A stretch of 64,000 bases of DNA from Mycolicibacterium chlorophenolicum (GCF_001044235.1 NZ_JYNL01000069.1:861784-925783); one strand, 5' to 3'. Counted from the stretch's first letter, positions 27,987-38,600 are shown. Notes: generated from the sequence alone by a model not told the origin. Numbers and translations: made by a program.

Positions 27987-29576
27987 TCAGGACAGCAGCG
28001 ACGGCACGATCGCGTCGATCAGGTGCGGGCCCGGCTCGGCGAACGCGTCGACCAGCGCCGCCGTCAGCTCCTCGGCGGTGCGGACACGGCGGCCGGGCAC
28101 GCCGAGGCCTTCGGCGATCCGCACGAAATCGATGGCGGGAGAACCCAGGTCGAGCAGTTCGCGCGCCTTCGGGCCGGGCTGGGCACCGCTGCCGACACCC
28201 ACGCGCTGCAGCTCGATCCGCAGGATGTCGTAGGCGCCGTTGTTGAAGATCACCGTCGTCACGTCGAGGTTCTCGCGGGCCTGCGTCCACAGCGCCGAGA
28301 GGGTGTAGAGCGCCGAACCGTCGGCCTGCAACGACACCACTGGGCGGTCCGGGGCGGCGATCGCCGCGCCCACCGCGGCCGGGATGCCGTAGCCGATGGC
28401 GCCTCCGGTCAGGGTCAGCACGTCGTGGGCCGGGGCGCCGGCGGTCGCCGCGGCGACACCGACGCCCGCAGTGTTGGATTCGTCGACGACGATGGCCCGC
28501 TCGGGCAGCAGTGCGCCGATCACGGTGGCCGCGGCGAACGCGTTCAGCTCACCGGTCGGCAGATCCGGCCGTGCCGCGGGCGCCACGGTCGCGGTGCTGC
28601 CCGGCGCCACTTCGTCGGCCAGATGTTCCAGCGCCACGGCCGCACCGGAATGCGACGCGAGCGTGTGCACCGTGCACCCCTCGGGTACCAGATCGCTCGG
28701 CTTGCCGGGATAGGCGAAGAACGACACCGGAGACACCGCACCCGCCAGCACCAGGTGTCGCGCCCCGGCCAGCTGTTCGGCGGCGGCCTCGGCGAAGTAC
28801 GCGAGCCGCTCGACCGCGGGCACCCCCGCACCCCGCTCGAGCCGCGCCGGGAACGTCTCGCAGAGCACCGTCGCACCGGTGGCCTCGCCGATGCGGACCG
28901 CGGCCGCGAGTCCCGGTCCGTGGGTCGCGTCGCCGCCGATGAGCAGCACCGTGCGTTCCCCGGAGCGCAGCGCCGACGCGGCGACGCGGACCGCGTCGTC
29001 GTCGAGTGTGCCGTCGAGTGTGCAGCCATCGTCACGCTGGCCGCCGACCGTGCCGGTGGCTTCACGCTCGGCCGTCCCGGCCCCGTCGCTCCACGAGACG
29101 TCGGCGGGCAGGATCAGCGTCGACACCACACCGCGGCGGGCCGCCTCGAGGGCGGCCACGGTGTCGGCCGCGACGTCGGCGGGCCGCAGCGTGCGGTGCA
29201 CCCACCCCGACACGGAGCCCGCGACCGCGTCGATGTCGGATTCCAGTGGGGCGTCGTACTTCTTGTGATAGGTGGCGTGATCGCCGACCACGACGACCAT
29301 CGGTGTGTGCGCCCGGCGCGCGTTGTGCAGGTTGGCCAGGCCGTTGCCCAGCCCGGGACCGAGGTGCAGCAGGACCGCGGCCGGCGTGCCGGCGATCCGG
29401 GCGTACCCGTCGGCGGCGCCGGTGGCCACGCCCTCGAAGAGCGTGAGCACCCCGCGCATGCCGCCGACGGTGTCCAGCGCGGCGACGAAGTGCATCTCCG
29501 ACGTGCCGGGGTTGGCGAAGCAGACGTCGACGCCCGCACCGACGAGGGTGGTCAGCAGGGAATGCGCACCGTTCAC
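27987..29576 (-). CDS. ilvX: IlvX, acetolactate synthase-like thiamine diphosphate enzyme
   Basis: The 529-residue protein from GTG 29576 opens like Rv3509c (NGAHSLL, then CFANPGTSEMHFVAAL containing the thiamine-site glutamate). The C-terminal diphosphate-binding motif is ADGS followed 25 residues later by NN. It has the three-domain build of the acetolactate synthase/benzoylformate decarboxylase group. IlvX is not a housekeeping acetolactate synthase, and its true substrate is not established. The frame stays open to 29621, but the added residues are not family-like. It converges with the lipoprotein gene (6-bp gap). Confidence 0.92.
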   Translation of the reverse strand: MNGAHSLLTTLVGAGVDVCFANPGTSEMHFVAALDTVGGMRGVLTLFEGVATGAADGYARIAGTPAAVLLHLGPGLGNGLANLHNARRAHTPMVVVVGDHATYHKKYDAPLESDIDAVAGSVSGWVHRTLRPADVAADTVAALEAARRGVVSTLILPADVSWSDGAGTAEREATGTVGGQRDDGCTLDGTLDDDAVRVAASALRSGERTVLLIGGDATHGPGLAAAVRIGEATGATVLCETFPARLERGAGVPAVERLAYFAEAAAEQLAGARHLVLAGAVSPVSFFAYPGKPSDLVPEGCTVHTLASHSGAAVALEHLADEVAPGSTATVAPAARPDLPTGELNAFAAATVIGALLPERAIVVDESNTAGVGVAAATAGAPAHDVLTLTGGAIGYGIPAAVGAAIAAPDRPVVSLQADGSALYTLSALWTQARENLDVTTVIFNNGAYDILRIELQRVGVGSGAQPGPKARELLDLGSPAIDFVRIAEGLGVPGRRVRTAEELTAALVDAFAEPGPHLIDAIVPSLLS

Positions 29577-29690
29577 GTGTGCTCCTCGGAATCGTCCGTG
29601 CGATAGTGAGCCCTCGGGCACTGTGTCAGGATTGCGTGCCGACGGGGCGGGCTCGGCGAAAATCGCATGTCATCAGGGCCCCTGGTCACG

Positions 29691-29696
29691 TAATTT
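29691..29696 (+). promoter_or_regulatory. Putative -10 element for a leaderless AAA/TPR transcript
   Basis: TAATTT fits the mycobacterial -10 pattern TAnnnT and lies exactly six bases before the ATG at 29703. No Shine-Dalgarno sequence is visible. This spacing would start the transcript at or next to the start codon. Confidence 0.4.
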
Positions 29697-29702
29697 GAGC
29701 CG

Positions 29703-30890
29703 ATGACCGACCCGCTGATCGAGAGTCTGCGACGCGCCGTCGAGCGCGCGCCCGACGACGCTCTCCTTCGGCTGCACCTTGCCGAGCAGTTGCTGGCTGC
29801 CGGCGCGGTCGACGACGCCATCGCCGAATGCGCGACGGTGCTGTCTCAGGATCCGACGTGTGGCGAGGCGCGACAGCTGATGGCCCGGTCGGTGACGCCG
29901 GCCGAGCCTGCGGCGGGCGGTTTCGACTGGGCGGCCGCTGACCGCGAACTCGACGAGATCGTCTCGCCGATGTTCGTCGCCGATGAGGGCGGACGGGATC
30001 AGTCGGTGTCGGCCTGGGAGGCGGAGAACGCGGGCGTCACCCTGGCCGATGTGGGCGGGATGCACACCGTCAAGGACCGTTTGGAAGCAGCGTTTCTCGC
30101 GCCCATGCGTAACCCCGAGCTGCGCAAGCTCTACGGCAAGAGCCTGCGCGGCGGTCTGCTGATGTACGGGCCGCCGGGCTGCGGCAAGACGTTCCTCGCC
30201 CGCGCAGTGGCCGGAGAGTTGGGAGCGCGGTTCGTCAGTGTGGGACTGGCGGACGTCCTCGACATGTACGTCGGCAACTCCGAACGCAACATCGCAGAGC
30301 TGTTCGACCTGGTGCGCCGGGAAGCGCCCTGCGTGCTCTTCCTCGACGAGATCGATGCGCTCGGCCAGAAGCGCAGCGGAACACACAACGCTGCGATGCG
30401 CGGTGCCGTGGTCCAGCTGTTGACCGAACTCGACGGTGTGGCACATCGCAACGACGGTGTGTTCGTGTTGGCCGCGACCAATCAGCCGTGGGATGTCGAT
30501 CCCGCACTGCGTCGGCCCGGTCGGTTGGACCGGACGCTGCTGGTGCAACCGCCTGATGTCGAAGCACGGGCATCGGTGTTCCGTTACCACTTGCAACACC
30601 GTCCCGTCGCGGGCATCGATCTGGCCCGGTTGGCCAAGGACACCAACGGTTTCTCTGGTGCCGATATCGCGCATGTCTGCGAGACCGCGTCGGAACGGGC
30701 ACTGCTCGACAGCGCCCGCAGCGGCAAGGTCCGCATGATCGAGATGCGGGACCTCGTCGCCGCTCTCAGCGAGGTTCGTCCCTCCATCGGGGAGTGGTTG
30801 CAGACCGCGCGCAACGTGGTGCTGTTCGCCGACGACGACGGCACCTATGCCGACCTGCGGACGTACCTGAAGAAGGTCAAGAAGCTGTGA
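29703..30890 (+). CDS. CDC48/p97-type AAA+ ATPase with N-terminal TPR-like helices
   Basis: The 395-residue protein has an N-terminal helical repeat region (about 1-65), a linker, and one complete AAA module. Walker A is GPPGCGKT at 156-163, Walker B LFLDEID at 212-218, sensor 1 is around ATNQPW (258-263), the arginine fingers lie in RRPGRLDR (270-277) and sensor 2 in GFSGADIAH. Pore loop 1 reads YVG (189-191), as in substrate-threading AAA unfoldases. The nearest relatives in build are Vps4/p97-like ATPases with a single ring. The next gene overlaps by 4 bp and encodes a TPR membrane protein, suggesting a membrane-linked remodelling machine. It has no counterpart at this place in M. tuberculosis that I recall. 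Confidence 0.85.
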   Translation: MTDPLIESLRRAVERAPDDALLRLHLAEQLLAAGAVDDAIAECATVLSQDPTCGEARQLMARSVTPAEPAAGGFDWAAADRELDEIVSPMFVADEGGRDQSVSAWEAENAGVTLADVGGMHTVKDRLEAAFLAPMRNPELRKLYGKSLRGGLLMYGPPGCGKTFLARAVAGELGARFVSVGLADVLDMYVGNSERNIAELFDLVRREAPCVLFLDEIDALGQKRSGTHNAAMRGAVVQLLTELDGVAHRNDGVFVLAATNQPWDVDPALRRPGRLDRTLLVQPPDVEARASVFRYHLQHRPVAGIDLARLAKDTNGFSGADIAHVCETASERALLDSARSGKVRMIEMRDLVAALSEVRPSIGEWLQTARNVVLFADDDGTYADLRTYLKKVKKL

Positions 30891-31948
30891 GTGCCAGCAG
30901 TTTCGATGACGATGTGGGAGGCGCGCTGATCCGAGCCCATCACCTCATCGAGATCAATCGCCCCGACGAAGCGCTGCGCATGCTCGCCGCCGCGTTGGCC
31001 GAGGATCCGGACAACCCTGACGTTCTGTGCGCTGCCGCGAGGGCCTCATTGGACTCGAGCCGCTATCAAGAGGCCGGCGAACTGGCCACCCGCGCGGCGG
31101 CGGCTGCTCCTCGGTGGGAGTATCCGCAGCGGCTGCGCGCAACGGCCCTGCACTTGTTGGGCCGGCCCGACGAGGCCGCCACCGCAGCGAGGAGAGCGGT
31201 CGCCCTCGCGCCCGACACGTGGAACACGCACTACGTGCGGGCTTTTGTCTGCGCCACCTCGCGGCACTCTTCCCAGGAGGCGTATGCCGCCGCGCGGCGA
31301 GCAATCCACCTCGCACCGAACGAGGCGGATGCGTGGGCCGTTCTCGGCCACGTCGCCGTCGAGAACAGAGACCAGGACACCGCGCAGAAAGCACTCGAGA
31401 AGGCGCTGTCGCTGGAGCCCACCCACTCCACGGCACGTAACGATCTCGGTCGCCTCCACCTGTTGCGCGACGACCCGGTCGGGGCAGCAGGTCATTTCGC
31501 CGGGGCCGTCGCCAGTGATGTGCGGTGCCGCGAAGCAGTGCAGAACCTTGAATCCACTGTGTCCGACGCGTTTTCGGACATCATCATCGTTTTCGGCATC
31601 GTGCTGGCGCTGATCGAGTGGACCGTCATCGCCGTCGGCGCTCACCCGTCGGCGTCCACGAGACTGGTGGTGGGCGTCTTCTGCCTTCGTATCGTCGGCT
31701 CTCTGCTGATCAAACAGCTCATGCCGCTGTTGCGCGCGCCGCCCGGGCGCTACGTGTTCTCACTGCTTCGTCTGTATCCCGAGCTGATCGCCGCGGCCGC
31801 ACTTCAGTTCACCGGCTTCGCCCTCTTGACCGCGGTGTGGGCGCTCCCCGGGCGAGCCTGGCTGTGGTTGACGGCCATCGGTACCGCGGCGCTGTTCGGC
31901 AGCGTGCTGCTGCACGTGCGGCACGTACGCAGGCGCCTGTCGACCTGA
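30887..31948 (+). CDS. TPR protein with a C-terminal four-helix membrane domain
   Basis: Starting at GTG 30887 (overlapping the AAA gene stop), the 353-residue product has about five TPR-like repeats in residues 12-220 (for example AEDPDNPDVLCAAARAS, ALSLEPTHSTARNDLGRL). About four hydrophobic membrane segments follow at roughly 231-251, 258-275, 300-320 and 324-345, and a basic tail HVRHVRRR ends it. The TPR part should face the cytoplasm and recruit a partner, most simply the AAA ATPase encoded just upstream. I do not recognise a named family. Confidence 0.75.
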   Translation: MSASSFDDDVGGALIRAHHLIEINRPDEALRMLAAALAEDPDNPDVLCAAARASLDSSRYQEAGELATRAAAAAPRWEYPQRLRATALHLLGRPDEAATAARRAVALAPDTWNTHYVRAFVCATSRHSSQEAYAAARRAIHLAPNEADAWAVLGHVAVENRDQDTAQKALEKALSLEPTHSTARNDLGRLHLLRDDPVGAAGHFAGAVASDVRCREAVQNLESTVSDAFSDIIIVFGIVLALIEWTVIAVGAHPSASTRLVVGVFCLRIVGSLLIKQLMPLLRAPPGRYVFSLLRLYPELIAAAALQFTGFALLTAVWALPGRAWLWLTAIGTAALFGSVLLHVRHVRRRLST

Positions 31949-31952
31949 CCGG

Positions 31953-33074
31953 TCAGGCGTCGCGGATGCCGTCCAGACGTTTCGTCGCCTCGTCGAACCC
32001 GCTGACCAGTTCCGCGATGATGTCGGCGACGGGGCGGATCTCGTTCATCCGGCCGACGATCTGCCCGACCGGCATCGCCACCGCGGTGGGATCGGAGGAT
32101 TCACTCATCCGCTGGTGGGCCTCGCTGACGAGGATGTTCTGCAGCGGCATCGGCAGCGGTTCGGGGGCGCCGTCGGCGTCCCAGGCGTCGGTCCAGCGGC
32201 TCTTGAGCAGTCGGGCGGGCTTGCCGGTGTAGATGCGCCGGCGCACCGTGTCGGCGGAGGTGGCCGTCAGCATGGCCTCCTGGATCACCGAGCGGCCCGA
32301 CTCGAGCCGCACGCCGAGGTCGTACTCGGCCGAGGTGAGGAACGCCGAGCCCATCCAGACACCTTGCGCGCCCAGGGCCAGCGCGGCCGCCACCTGCCGG
32401 CCGGTGCCGATGCCGCCCGCGGCGAGCACCGGGGTCCGGCCGTCGAGGGCATCGACGATCTCGGGCCACAGCACCATCGAGCCGATCTCACCGGTGTGTC
32501 CGCCGGCCTCGTGGCCCTGGGCGACGACGATGTCGACGCCGTTCTCGGCATGGCGCAGAGCGTGTTTGGCCGAACCGGCGAGTGCCGCGATGGGCACCCC
32601 GGCCTCGTGCACCTGGTCGATGACGTCCTTGGGCGGGGAGCCCAGCGCGTTGGCGATGAGCTTGATCGGGTGCTTGAGCGCCACCTCGACGTGGCTGCGC
32701 GCCACCGAATGCAGCCATCCCAGAACGCCTTCGGAGCGCTCCTCGTCGGCGGGCAGGGGCGGCACCCCGAGGTCGGCGAGCGTCTTGTCGACGAACTCAC
32801 GGTGCTCGGCGGGGATGAGCTTGTTGATGTCGACCGACGTGCCCTCGGTGGGCACTTTCGCCGGCATCACGATGTCCACGCCGTACGGCTTGCCGTCGGT
32901 GTTGGCGTCCATCCACTGCAGGACGTTCTCGAGATCGTCGGCGTCGTTGAATCGCACGCAACCGAGCACACCCAGGCCGCCCGCGCGGGTGACGGCCGCG
33001 GCGACCTTCTCCGAGGGGGTGAAGACGAAGATCGGGTAGTCGATGCCGAAGCGATCGCACAGTTCGGTTCTCAC
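31953..33074 (-). CDS. Nitronate monooxygenase/2-nitropropane dioxygenase-family flavoprotein
   Basis: The 373-residue TIM-barrel protein of the NMO family has the FMN-contact segments AQGHEAGGHTG and LAAGGIGTGRQV followed by GAQGVWMGSAF. It lies 28 bp downstream of fadD19 on the same strand, so it is probably in the fadD19 operon behind the KstR site at 34766. Flavin-dependent members of this family take part in steroid ring breakdown (IpdC, Rv3553), but this protein is not closely similar to that one. The reaction here is undetermined. Confidence 0.85.
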   Translation of the reverse strand: MRTELCDRFGIDYPIFVFTPSEKVAAAVTRAGGLGVLGCVRFNDADDLENVLQWMDANTDGKPYGVDIVMPAKVPTEGTSVDINKLIPAEHREFVDKTLADLGVPPLPADEERSEGVLGWLHSVARSHVEVALKHPIKLIANALGSPPKDVIDQVHEAGVPIAALAGSAKHALRHAENGVDIVVAQGHEAGGHTGEIGSMVLWPEIVDALDGRTPVLAAGGIGTGRQVAAALALGAQGVWMGSAFLTSAEYDLGVRLESGRSVIQEAMLTATSADTVRRRIYTGKPARLLKSRWTDAWDADGAPEPLPMPLQNILVSEAHQRMSESSDPTAVAMPVGQIVGRMNEIRPVADIIAELVSGFDEATKRLDGIRDA

Positions 33075-33102
33075 ATTTTCTCCCGTCGCTGCGCTCGCCC
33101 CG

Positions 33103-34755
33103 TCATGAGTTCACCGCAGCGTGCTTCTCGTGCACCTCGTCGGCGGGGCGCTGTTCGGTCACGTCCTTGGCCCACCGGTAGTCGGGTTTGCCTGCGGGCG
33201 AACGCTTCACCTCGTCGACCAACCACAGGCTGCGGGGCACCTTGTAACCCGCGATCTCGCTGCGCACGAACGCATCCAAGTCGGCGAGCGTCGGGCGGGT
33301 GCCCTCGCGCGGGTGGACGACGGCGGCCACGTGCTGACCGAAGCGGGGATCCGGGACGCCGACCACCAGCGCGTCGAACACGTCGGGGTGACCCTTGAGC
33401 GCGGCCTCCACCTCTTCGGGGTAGATCTTCTCGCCGCCGCTGTTGATCGACACCGAACCGCGGCCCAGCATCGTCACGGTGCCGTCGGCCTCGACCTCGG
33501 CGTAGTCGCCGGGGATCGCGTAGCGCACGCCGTTGATGGTCTTGAACGTCTCGGCCGTCTTCTTCTCGTCTTTGAAGTAGCCGACCGGGATGTGGCCGCG
33601 CTTGGCGATGATGCCGCGCTTACCCGAGCCCGGCACGACCTCGTTGCCGTCCTCGTCGAGGACGACGGTGTTCTTGTCGATGGTCACCCGCGGTCCGCCG
33701 GTGTGCGACTCACCCTTGGCCACCACGCTGGTGCCGCCGAAACCCGTCTCCGAGGAGCCGATCGAGTCGGTGATGATGCGGTTGGGCAGCAGCTCGAGGA
33801 ACTTCTCCTTGATGCTGGTGGAGAACAGCGCGGCGGTGCTGGCGAGCAGGAATAGGCTCGACAGGTCGTACTCGTTGCCGGCGTCCTGATGGGCGAGCAA
33901 CGCGTCGAGCAGCGGCCGGGCCATCGCGTCGCCGGTGAAGAACAGCAGGTTCACCTTGTGCTCGTGGATGGTGCGCCACACCGCGTCGGCGTCGAATTCC
34001 GGTACCAGCACGGTGGTCTGGCCGGAGAACAGCGCCATCCAGGTGGCCGACTGCGTGGCGCCGTGGATCATCGGCGGTATCGGGTAGCGGACCATCGGCC
34101 CGTTCTCGGCCGCCTGCTTGGCCAGGCCGTACTCGTCGGCGATCGGCTCGCCGGTCGCGAAGTCGGTGCCGCCGAACAGGACTCGGTAGATGTCCTCGTG
34201 GCGCCACATCACGCCCTTGGGGAAACCGGTGGTGCCGCCGGTGTAGAGCAGGTAGATGTCGTCCTCGCTGCGCGGGCCGAAGTCCCGCTCCGGGGAGCCC
34301 TCCTCGAGCGCGGCGTAGAACTCGACACCGCCGTACCGCTGGTAGTCGTCGTCCGTGCCGTCCTCGACGACGAGGATGGTCTTCACGTTCGGAGTCTCCG
34401 GGAGGACGTTCGCCACCCGGTCGGCGTAGCGGCGCTCGTGCACGAGCGCGACCATGTCGGAGTTGTCGAAGAGGTACTTGAGTTCGCCCTCGACGTAGCG
34501 GAAGTTGACGTTGACCAGGATCGCGCCGGCCTTGACGATGCCGAGCATCGCGATGACGATCTCGATGCGGTTGCGGCAGTACAGCCCGACCTTGTCGTCC
34601 TTCTTGACGCCGTGGTCGAGCAGGTAGTGCGCCAGCCGGTTCGACTTCTCCTCGAGCTCGGCGTACGTCAGCTTCTCGTCGCCCGAGATCAGGGCGACGC
34701 GGTCAGGCACGGCGTCGATGGCGTGCTCGGCGAGATCGGCGATGTTCAGGGCCAC
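33103..34755 (-). CDS. fadD19: FadD19, steroid side-chain CoA ligase
   Basis: The 550-residue ligase matches Rv3515c over its whole length. The ATP-binding motif LLYTGGTTGFPK is at 169-180, with later motifs SIGSSETGFGG, the GDYAEVE segment and the C-terminal SPAGKPDYRW lysine region. It activates the C26 carboxylate of oxidised sterols, and in Rhodococcus it is needed for C24-branched sterol side chains. The GTG start lies 10 bases from the KstR site; TAATTT six bases before the GTG suggests a leaderless mRNA. Confidence 0.95.
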   Translation of the reverse strand: MALNIADLAEHAIDAVPDRVALISGDEKLTYAELEEKSNRLAHYLLDHGVKKDDKVGLYCRNRIEIVIAMLGIVKAGAILVNVNFRYVEGELKYLFDNSDMVALVHERRYADRVANVLPETPNVKTILVVEDGTDDDYQRYGGVEFYAALEEGSPERDFGPRSEDDIYLLYTGGTTGFPKGVMWRHEDIYRVLFGGTDFATGEPIADEYGLAKQAAENGPMVRYPIPPMIHGATQSATWMALFSGQTTVLVPEFDADAVWRTIHEHKVNLLFFTGDAMARPLLDALLAHQDAGNEYDLSSLFLLASTAALFSTSIKEKFLELLPNRIITDSIGSSETGFGGTSVVAKGESHTGGPRVTIDKNTVVLDEDGNEVVPGSGKRGIIAKRGHIPVGYFKDEKKTAETFKTINGVRYAIPGDYAEVEADGTVTMLGRGSVSINSGGEKIYPEEVEAALKGHPDVFDALVVGVPDPRFGQHVAAVVHPREGTRPTLADLDAFVRSEIAGYKVPRSLWLVDEVKRSPAGKPDYRWAKDVTEQRPADEVHEKHAAVNS

Positions 34756-34765
34756 GGCTCTAAAT

Positions 34766-34779
34766 TAGAACGTGTTACA
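34766..34779. promoter_or_regulatory. KstR operator between fadD19 and echA19
   Basis: TAGAACGTGTTACA fits the KstR pattern and is identical to the site at 18906. It lies 10 bp from the fadD19 GTG and 44 bp from the echA19 GTG, in a divergent gap, so it can repress both. Confidence 0.82.
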
Positions 34780-34823
34780 TTTCCAGACAAGTCGCTGTCT
34801 TCGATGCGGAAAGGCGGACACCC

Positions 34824-35624
34824 GTGAGCGAACCCCAGAAGCAGCCCGATTGCCTCGTTGAGCAGCGCGGACACACGCTGATCGTGACGATGAACCGGCC
34901 CGAGGCGCGCAACGCGCTCTCCGGCGAGATGCTCTCGATCATGGTCGAGTCCTGGGACCGCGTCGACAACGATCCGGAGATCCGCACCTGCATCCTCACC
35001 GGCGCGGGCGGCTACTTCTGCGCGGGCATGGACCTCAAGGCCGCGTCGGCGAAGCCGCCGGGCGATTCCTTCAAGGACGGCAGCTATGACCCGTCGCGCA
35101 TCGACGGTCTGCTCAAGGGCCGGCGGCTGAAGAAGCCGTTGATCGCGGCGGTCGAGGGGCCGGCGATCGCGGGCGGCACCGAGATCCTGCAGGGCACCGA
35201 CATCCGGGTGGCCGGGGAGAGCGCGAAGTTCGGCATCTCCGAGGCGAAGTGGAGCCTGTACCCGATGGGCGGCTCGGCGGTGCGGCTGGTGCGCCAGATC
35301 CCGTACACGATCGCGTGCGATCTGCTGCTGACCGGCCGGCACATCACCGCGGCGGAGGCGCTGTCCTACGGCTTGATCGGCTACGTGGTGCCCGACGGCA
35401 GCGCGCTGGACAAGGCGCTCGAGATCGCCGAGGTGATCAACAACAACGGGCCGCTCGCGGTGCAGGCGATCCTGAAGACCATCCGCGAGACCGAGGGCAT
35501 GCACGAGGAAGAGGCCTTCAAGCCCGACACCGCCAACGGCATCCCGGTGTTCCTCTCCGAGGACGCCAAGGAGGGCCCGCGGGCGTTCAAGGAGAAGCGC
35601 GCCCCGAACTTCCAGATGAAGTAG
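34824..35624 (+). CDS. echA19: EchA19, steroid enoyl-CoA hydratase
   Basis: The 266-residue crotonase-fold enzyme is almost identical in motif to Rv3516. The oxyanion segment is FCAGMDLKA, and both catalytic glutamates are present, in AGGTEIL and ISEAKW. It hydrates unsaturated steroid side-chain CoA esters in the beta-oxidation cycle that removes the side chain. It starts at GTG 34824 after AAAGGCGG and ends seven bases before the first copy of the 50-bp palindrome. Confidence 0.95.
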   Translation: MSEPQKQPDCLVEQRGHTLIVTMNRPEARNALSGEMLSIMVESWDRVDNDPEIRTCILTGAGGYFCAGMDLKAASAKPPGDSFKDGSYDPSRIDGLLKGRRLKKPLIAAVEGPAIAGGTEILQGTDIRVAGESAKFGISEAKWSLYPMGGSAVRLVRQIPYTIACDLLLTGRHITAAEALSYGLIGYVVPDGSALDKALEIAEVINNNGPLAVQAILKTIRETEGMHEEEAFKPDTANGIPVFLSEDAKEGPRAFKEKRAPNFQMK

Positions 35625-35630
35625 CCGCTG

Positions 35631-35680
35631 GTGTGCGTCCGGATCGCGACATCGGGTCTGCGCACGATCTGAGCGCACAC
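35631..35680. repeat. 50-bp palindromic repeat, copy 1
   Basis: An imperfect hairpin has outer arms GTGTGCG and CGCACAC. It lies between the convergent 3' ends of echA19 and the giant regulator gene. A second copy lies at 43677-43726 in the same orientation, with 47 of 50 bases equal. Here the inner arm is weakened (GGATCG against CGATCT). It could work as a two-way terminator at this place, but there is no T-tract. Confidence 0.8.
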
Positions 35681-35693
35681 TAGGGGCACTGCG

Positions 35694-38600
35694 CTATCCG
35701 TCTCGATACCGTGCATCGAGCTCGGCGAGCGCGTCGGCTGAGTCGTCGACGTCGAACAGCACGGCGCGCGTCATCAGGTGGTCGGTGTCGAGTTCCACCA
35801 GACACAGCGTTTCAATGGCCACAGGGAGGTCCGGCTCTGCCGTGTCGCGGAAGACATAACGCCCGAGTGCCAGATTGTCACCGCGGATAGCGACGGTCTC
35901 GATCTCCAGTCGCCAACTGGAGGCCGCTTCCGACAGCAGGGCGTGCGCGAACGTCGCGTCTATCGGCCCCTCGTACGTCATGCCTCGTCGCCGGTCGTCG
36001 AAGCGGGCGCCAGGGGCGCACGAGTCGAGATATCCCGCCTCATCCCGTCGGTTGAACACCTCAGCGAGATGGGCGTTCATCCGCGTGGCCGAGTTGCCCT
36101 CACCTGCGTGTTGACGATCGAGGTCGTCGAAAAGGGCGACGGCAGCGTCCAGATCGCGCTCGTCGAAGAGCTCACAGCGATTGATCGCATCTCCGTCGAA
36201 GGTGAGCAGGGCGACCTCACGCCATTCGGCGGCGAAGCCGTCCTGCGAGGTTCCACGCTCGGTGTGGGTGAACACCGCTCCCCGCGAGCTGAGCCGATGC
36301 ACGGCCTCGATGCGGGTGCTGACGTCGGGCGCCACCGCCCAGATCGCGCTGACGTAGGTGTTCATGTCACCGGCCGCGGAACCCACCCCGAGGCGGTGGT
36401 CCAGATTGACCCAGTCCGGCGTCGTCTCCGACAACTCGTGCCGGTTGAACGCGGCATATGTCCGGGTGACGAGTGACCAGATGTTCGCGTACGGCGCCCC
36501 TTCGCCGGCCATGTACCGTGCATCGAGCTCGGACACGGCGGCATCGAGATCGTCAGGGTCGAAGATGACGAGCGCCGAGATCCGGCCGCCGGCATCGACC
36601 TCGGTGACCGTCAACATGTCGGTGTGCACCCCAACGGGTCGTGCGTCGCCGCCCCAGACGCTGCTTCGCGCCAGCGCGAGCCGCTGCCCCCTCGTTCCGA
36701 GGAAGGTGAAGGCCACATTCGTGAGGCCGATTTCGGTGAACGCCCGAAGATCGTCGAGTTCGGCCGCTCGACCGTGTCGTATTCCCGCACCTACGACGCG
36801 ACGACGGTCGTCTTGTGTGAAATCGCCGGCGAAGGTGTCCGCAAGGAGATCCCAGTCCTCCGCGCCAAAGCGTGCGAATCGCTGCGCTCCTCGGACCGCC
36901 GCATTGTCCAGCCTCGGCGTCGCGCCGCTCAGTTCATCGAATCGCGCCAGCGCCGTGTCGAGGTCGTCCTCATCGAACATCTCGCAGCGGTCCAGAAGGT
37001 TGTCCTCGACAGTCAGCACATCGACGATCCGCCACTCGAGACCGAGCCCCTCCGGCGAGAAACTCTTCGCCACATGGGTGATGACCGCGCCCACCTCACT
37101 CAGTCGGTGAACGGCCTCCACGTACAGGCGGTTGTCCTTCGTGTCCTGCAGAGCGACCGCCAGGTATGCCTTCAGGTCACCCGATCTGATTCCCGCTCCA
37201 GACCGATGGTCGACGTCGACGAAATGTGCTGTGGTCGGCGGGACCTCGCGCCTGCACAGTGCAGCGAACCCCTGCGCGACGGCCGAGAATGTCTGCGCGA
37301 ACGGCGCAGCCTCACCAGACAGATATCTCATGTCCAACTCGGCGATTGCCGCGTCGAAGTCATCTGGATCGAACATGACGAGTGCCGAGAGCCGCCCGTC
37401 AGTGTCCCTCTCCGCGATGCCGAGCCACACAGCGCGAAATGTCTCACCGGGTTGTCGTGAGTCGAACCATTCGACCCGCAACAGGGCGAGATGATTTCCG
37501 CGCGTTGCTATCTCGACCCAGGCCAAGTCGTCAAACCCCACGTCCGCAGCGATCTGCAGATCACGTATCTCGGCATCGCGACCGTGCTGGATTCCGGCGT
37601 TCACCGTCCGACGGCGATCGTCGAGAGTGAAGCCATCGGCGAGCATCGCCCCTATGGCTTGCCAGTCTCGGACCGAGAAGCTGTGCCGAAAGCGCTCCGC
37701 CCATCGGCTCGTCTCACTGCGGAGCAGCAGCGTACCTCGGTTGAGCTCGTCGAATCGCCCGATCGCGGTGTCGAGGTCGTCTGCGTCGAACAGCTCGCTG
37801 CGGGTGATGAGATCACCGTCCACCGTCAACATGTTGACGTCCCGCCACTGCGCCTCGAAGCCGGTGTTGGACATCCCCTGCGCAGCGTGTGTCACGACGG
37901 CGCCGGTTCCGGTCAACCGATGGACCGCGTCGATGTAGATCCTGGTATCCGGTGAGTCGGCCCACGCTGCCGACAGGTATGCAGTCATGTCGCCCGCGGC
38001 GAACGCTGCACCTCGACGGTGGTCGACGTTCGACCATCCCGGGGACGTCGGGGCCACCTCACGCCGGTTGAATGCGGCGTAGGCGTCTGCGATCACCGAC
38101 CACGCGTGCGCGAACGGCGCGGCCTCACCGGCCAGATATCTCGCGTCGAGTTCGGCGATCGCGGCACCGAGATCGCCGCCGTCGAAAGCCACGAAACCCG
38201 TCATCTGATCGACCGCACCGACCTCCGCGAGATGGAGCACCTCGATGGAGAAGGCGTCCGGCCGCACGTCGCGACCCCCGAAGCGAGAACGCATCAACGC
38301 CAGACGGTTACCCCGAGTGGCGAGAATCGTCGAAGTCGCCTCGGTGACACCAAGATCGGCGAGAACTCGGACGTGGTCGATCGCTGTGTCGCGACCGACC
38401 CGACCCGACCCGACAACGCGCCGGGCGTCGTCTGCGACGAAGTCGTCCGCCAGGATCGCGGCCAAACCCTCTCGATCGCCCGTGACGATGCATGCGTTGA
38501 AGCGCTCGTAGCAGCGGGTCGCCTCGTTCTCGAGCAACCGCTGTGGCCGAGTGAGTTCGTCGAACCGTGCGAGTGCCGCGTCGACGTCTGCCACATCGAA

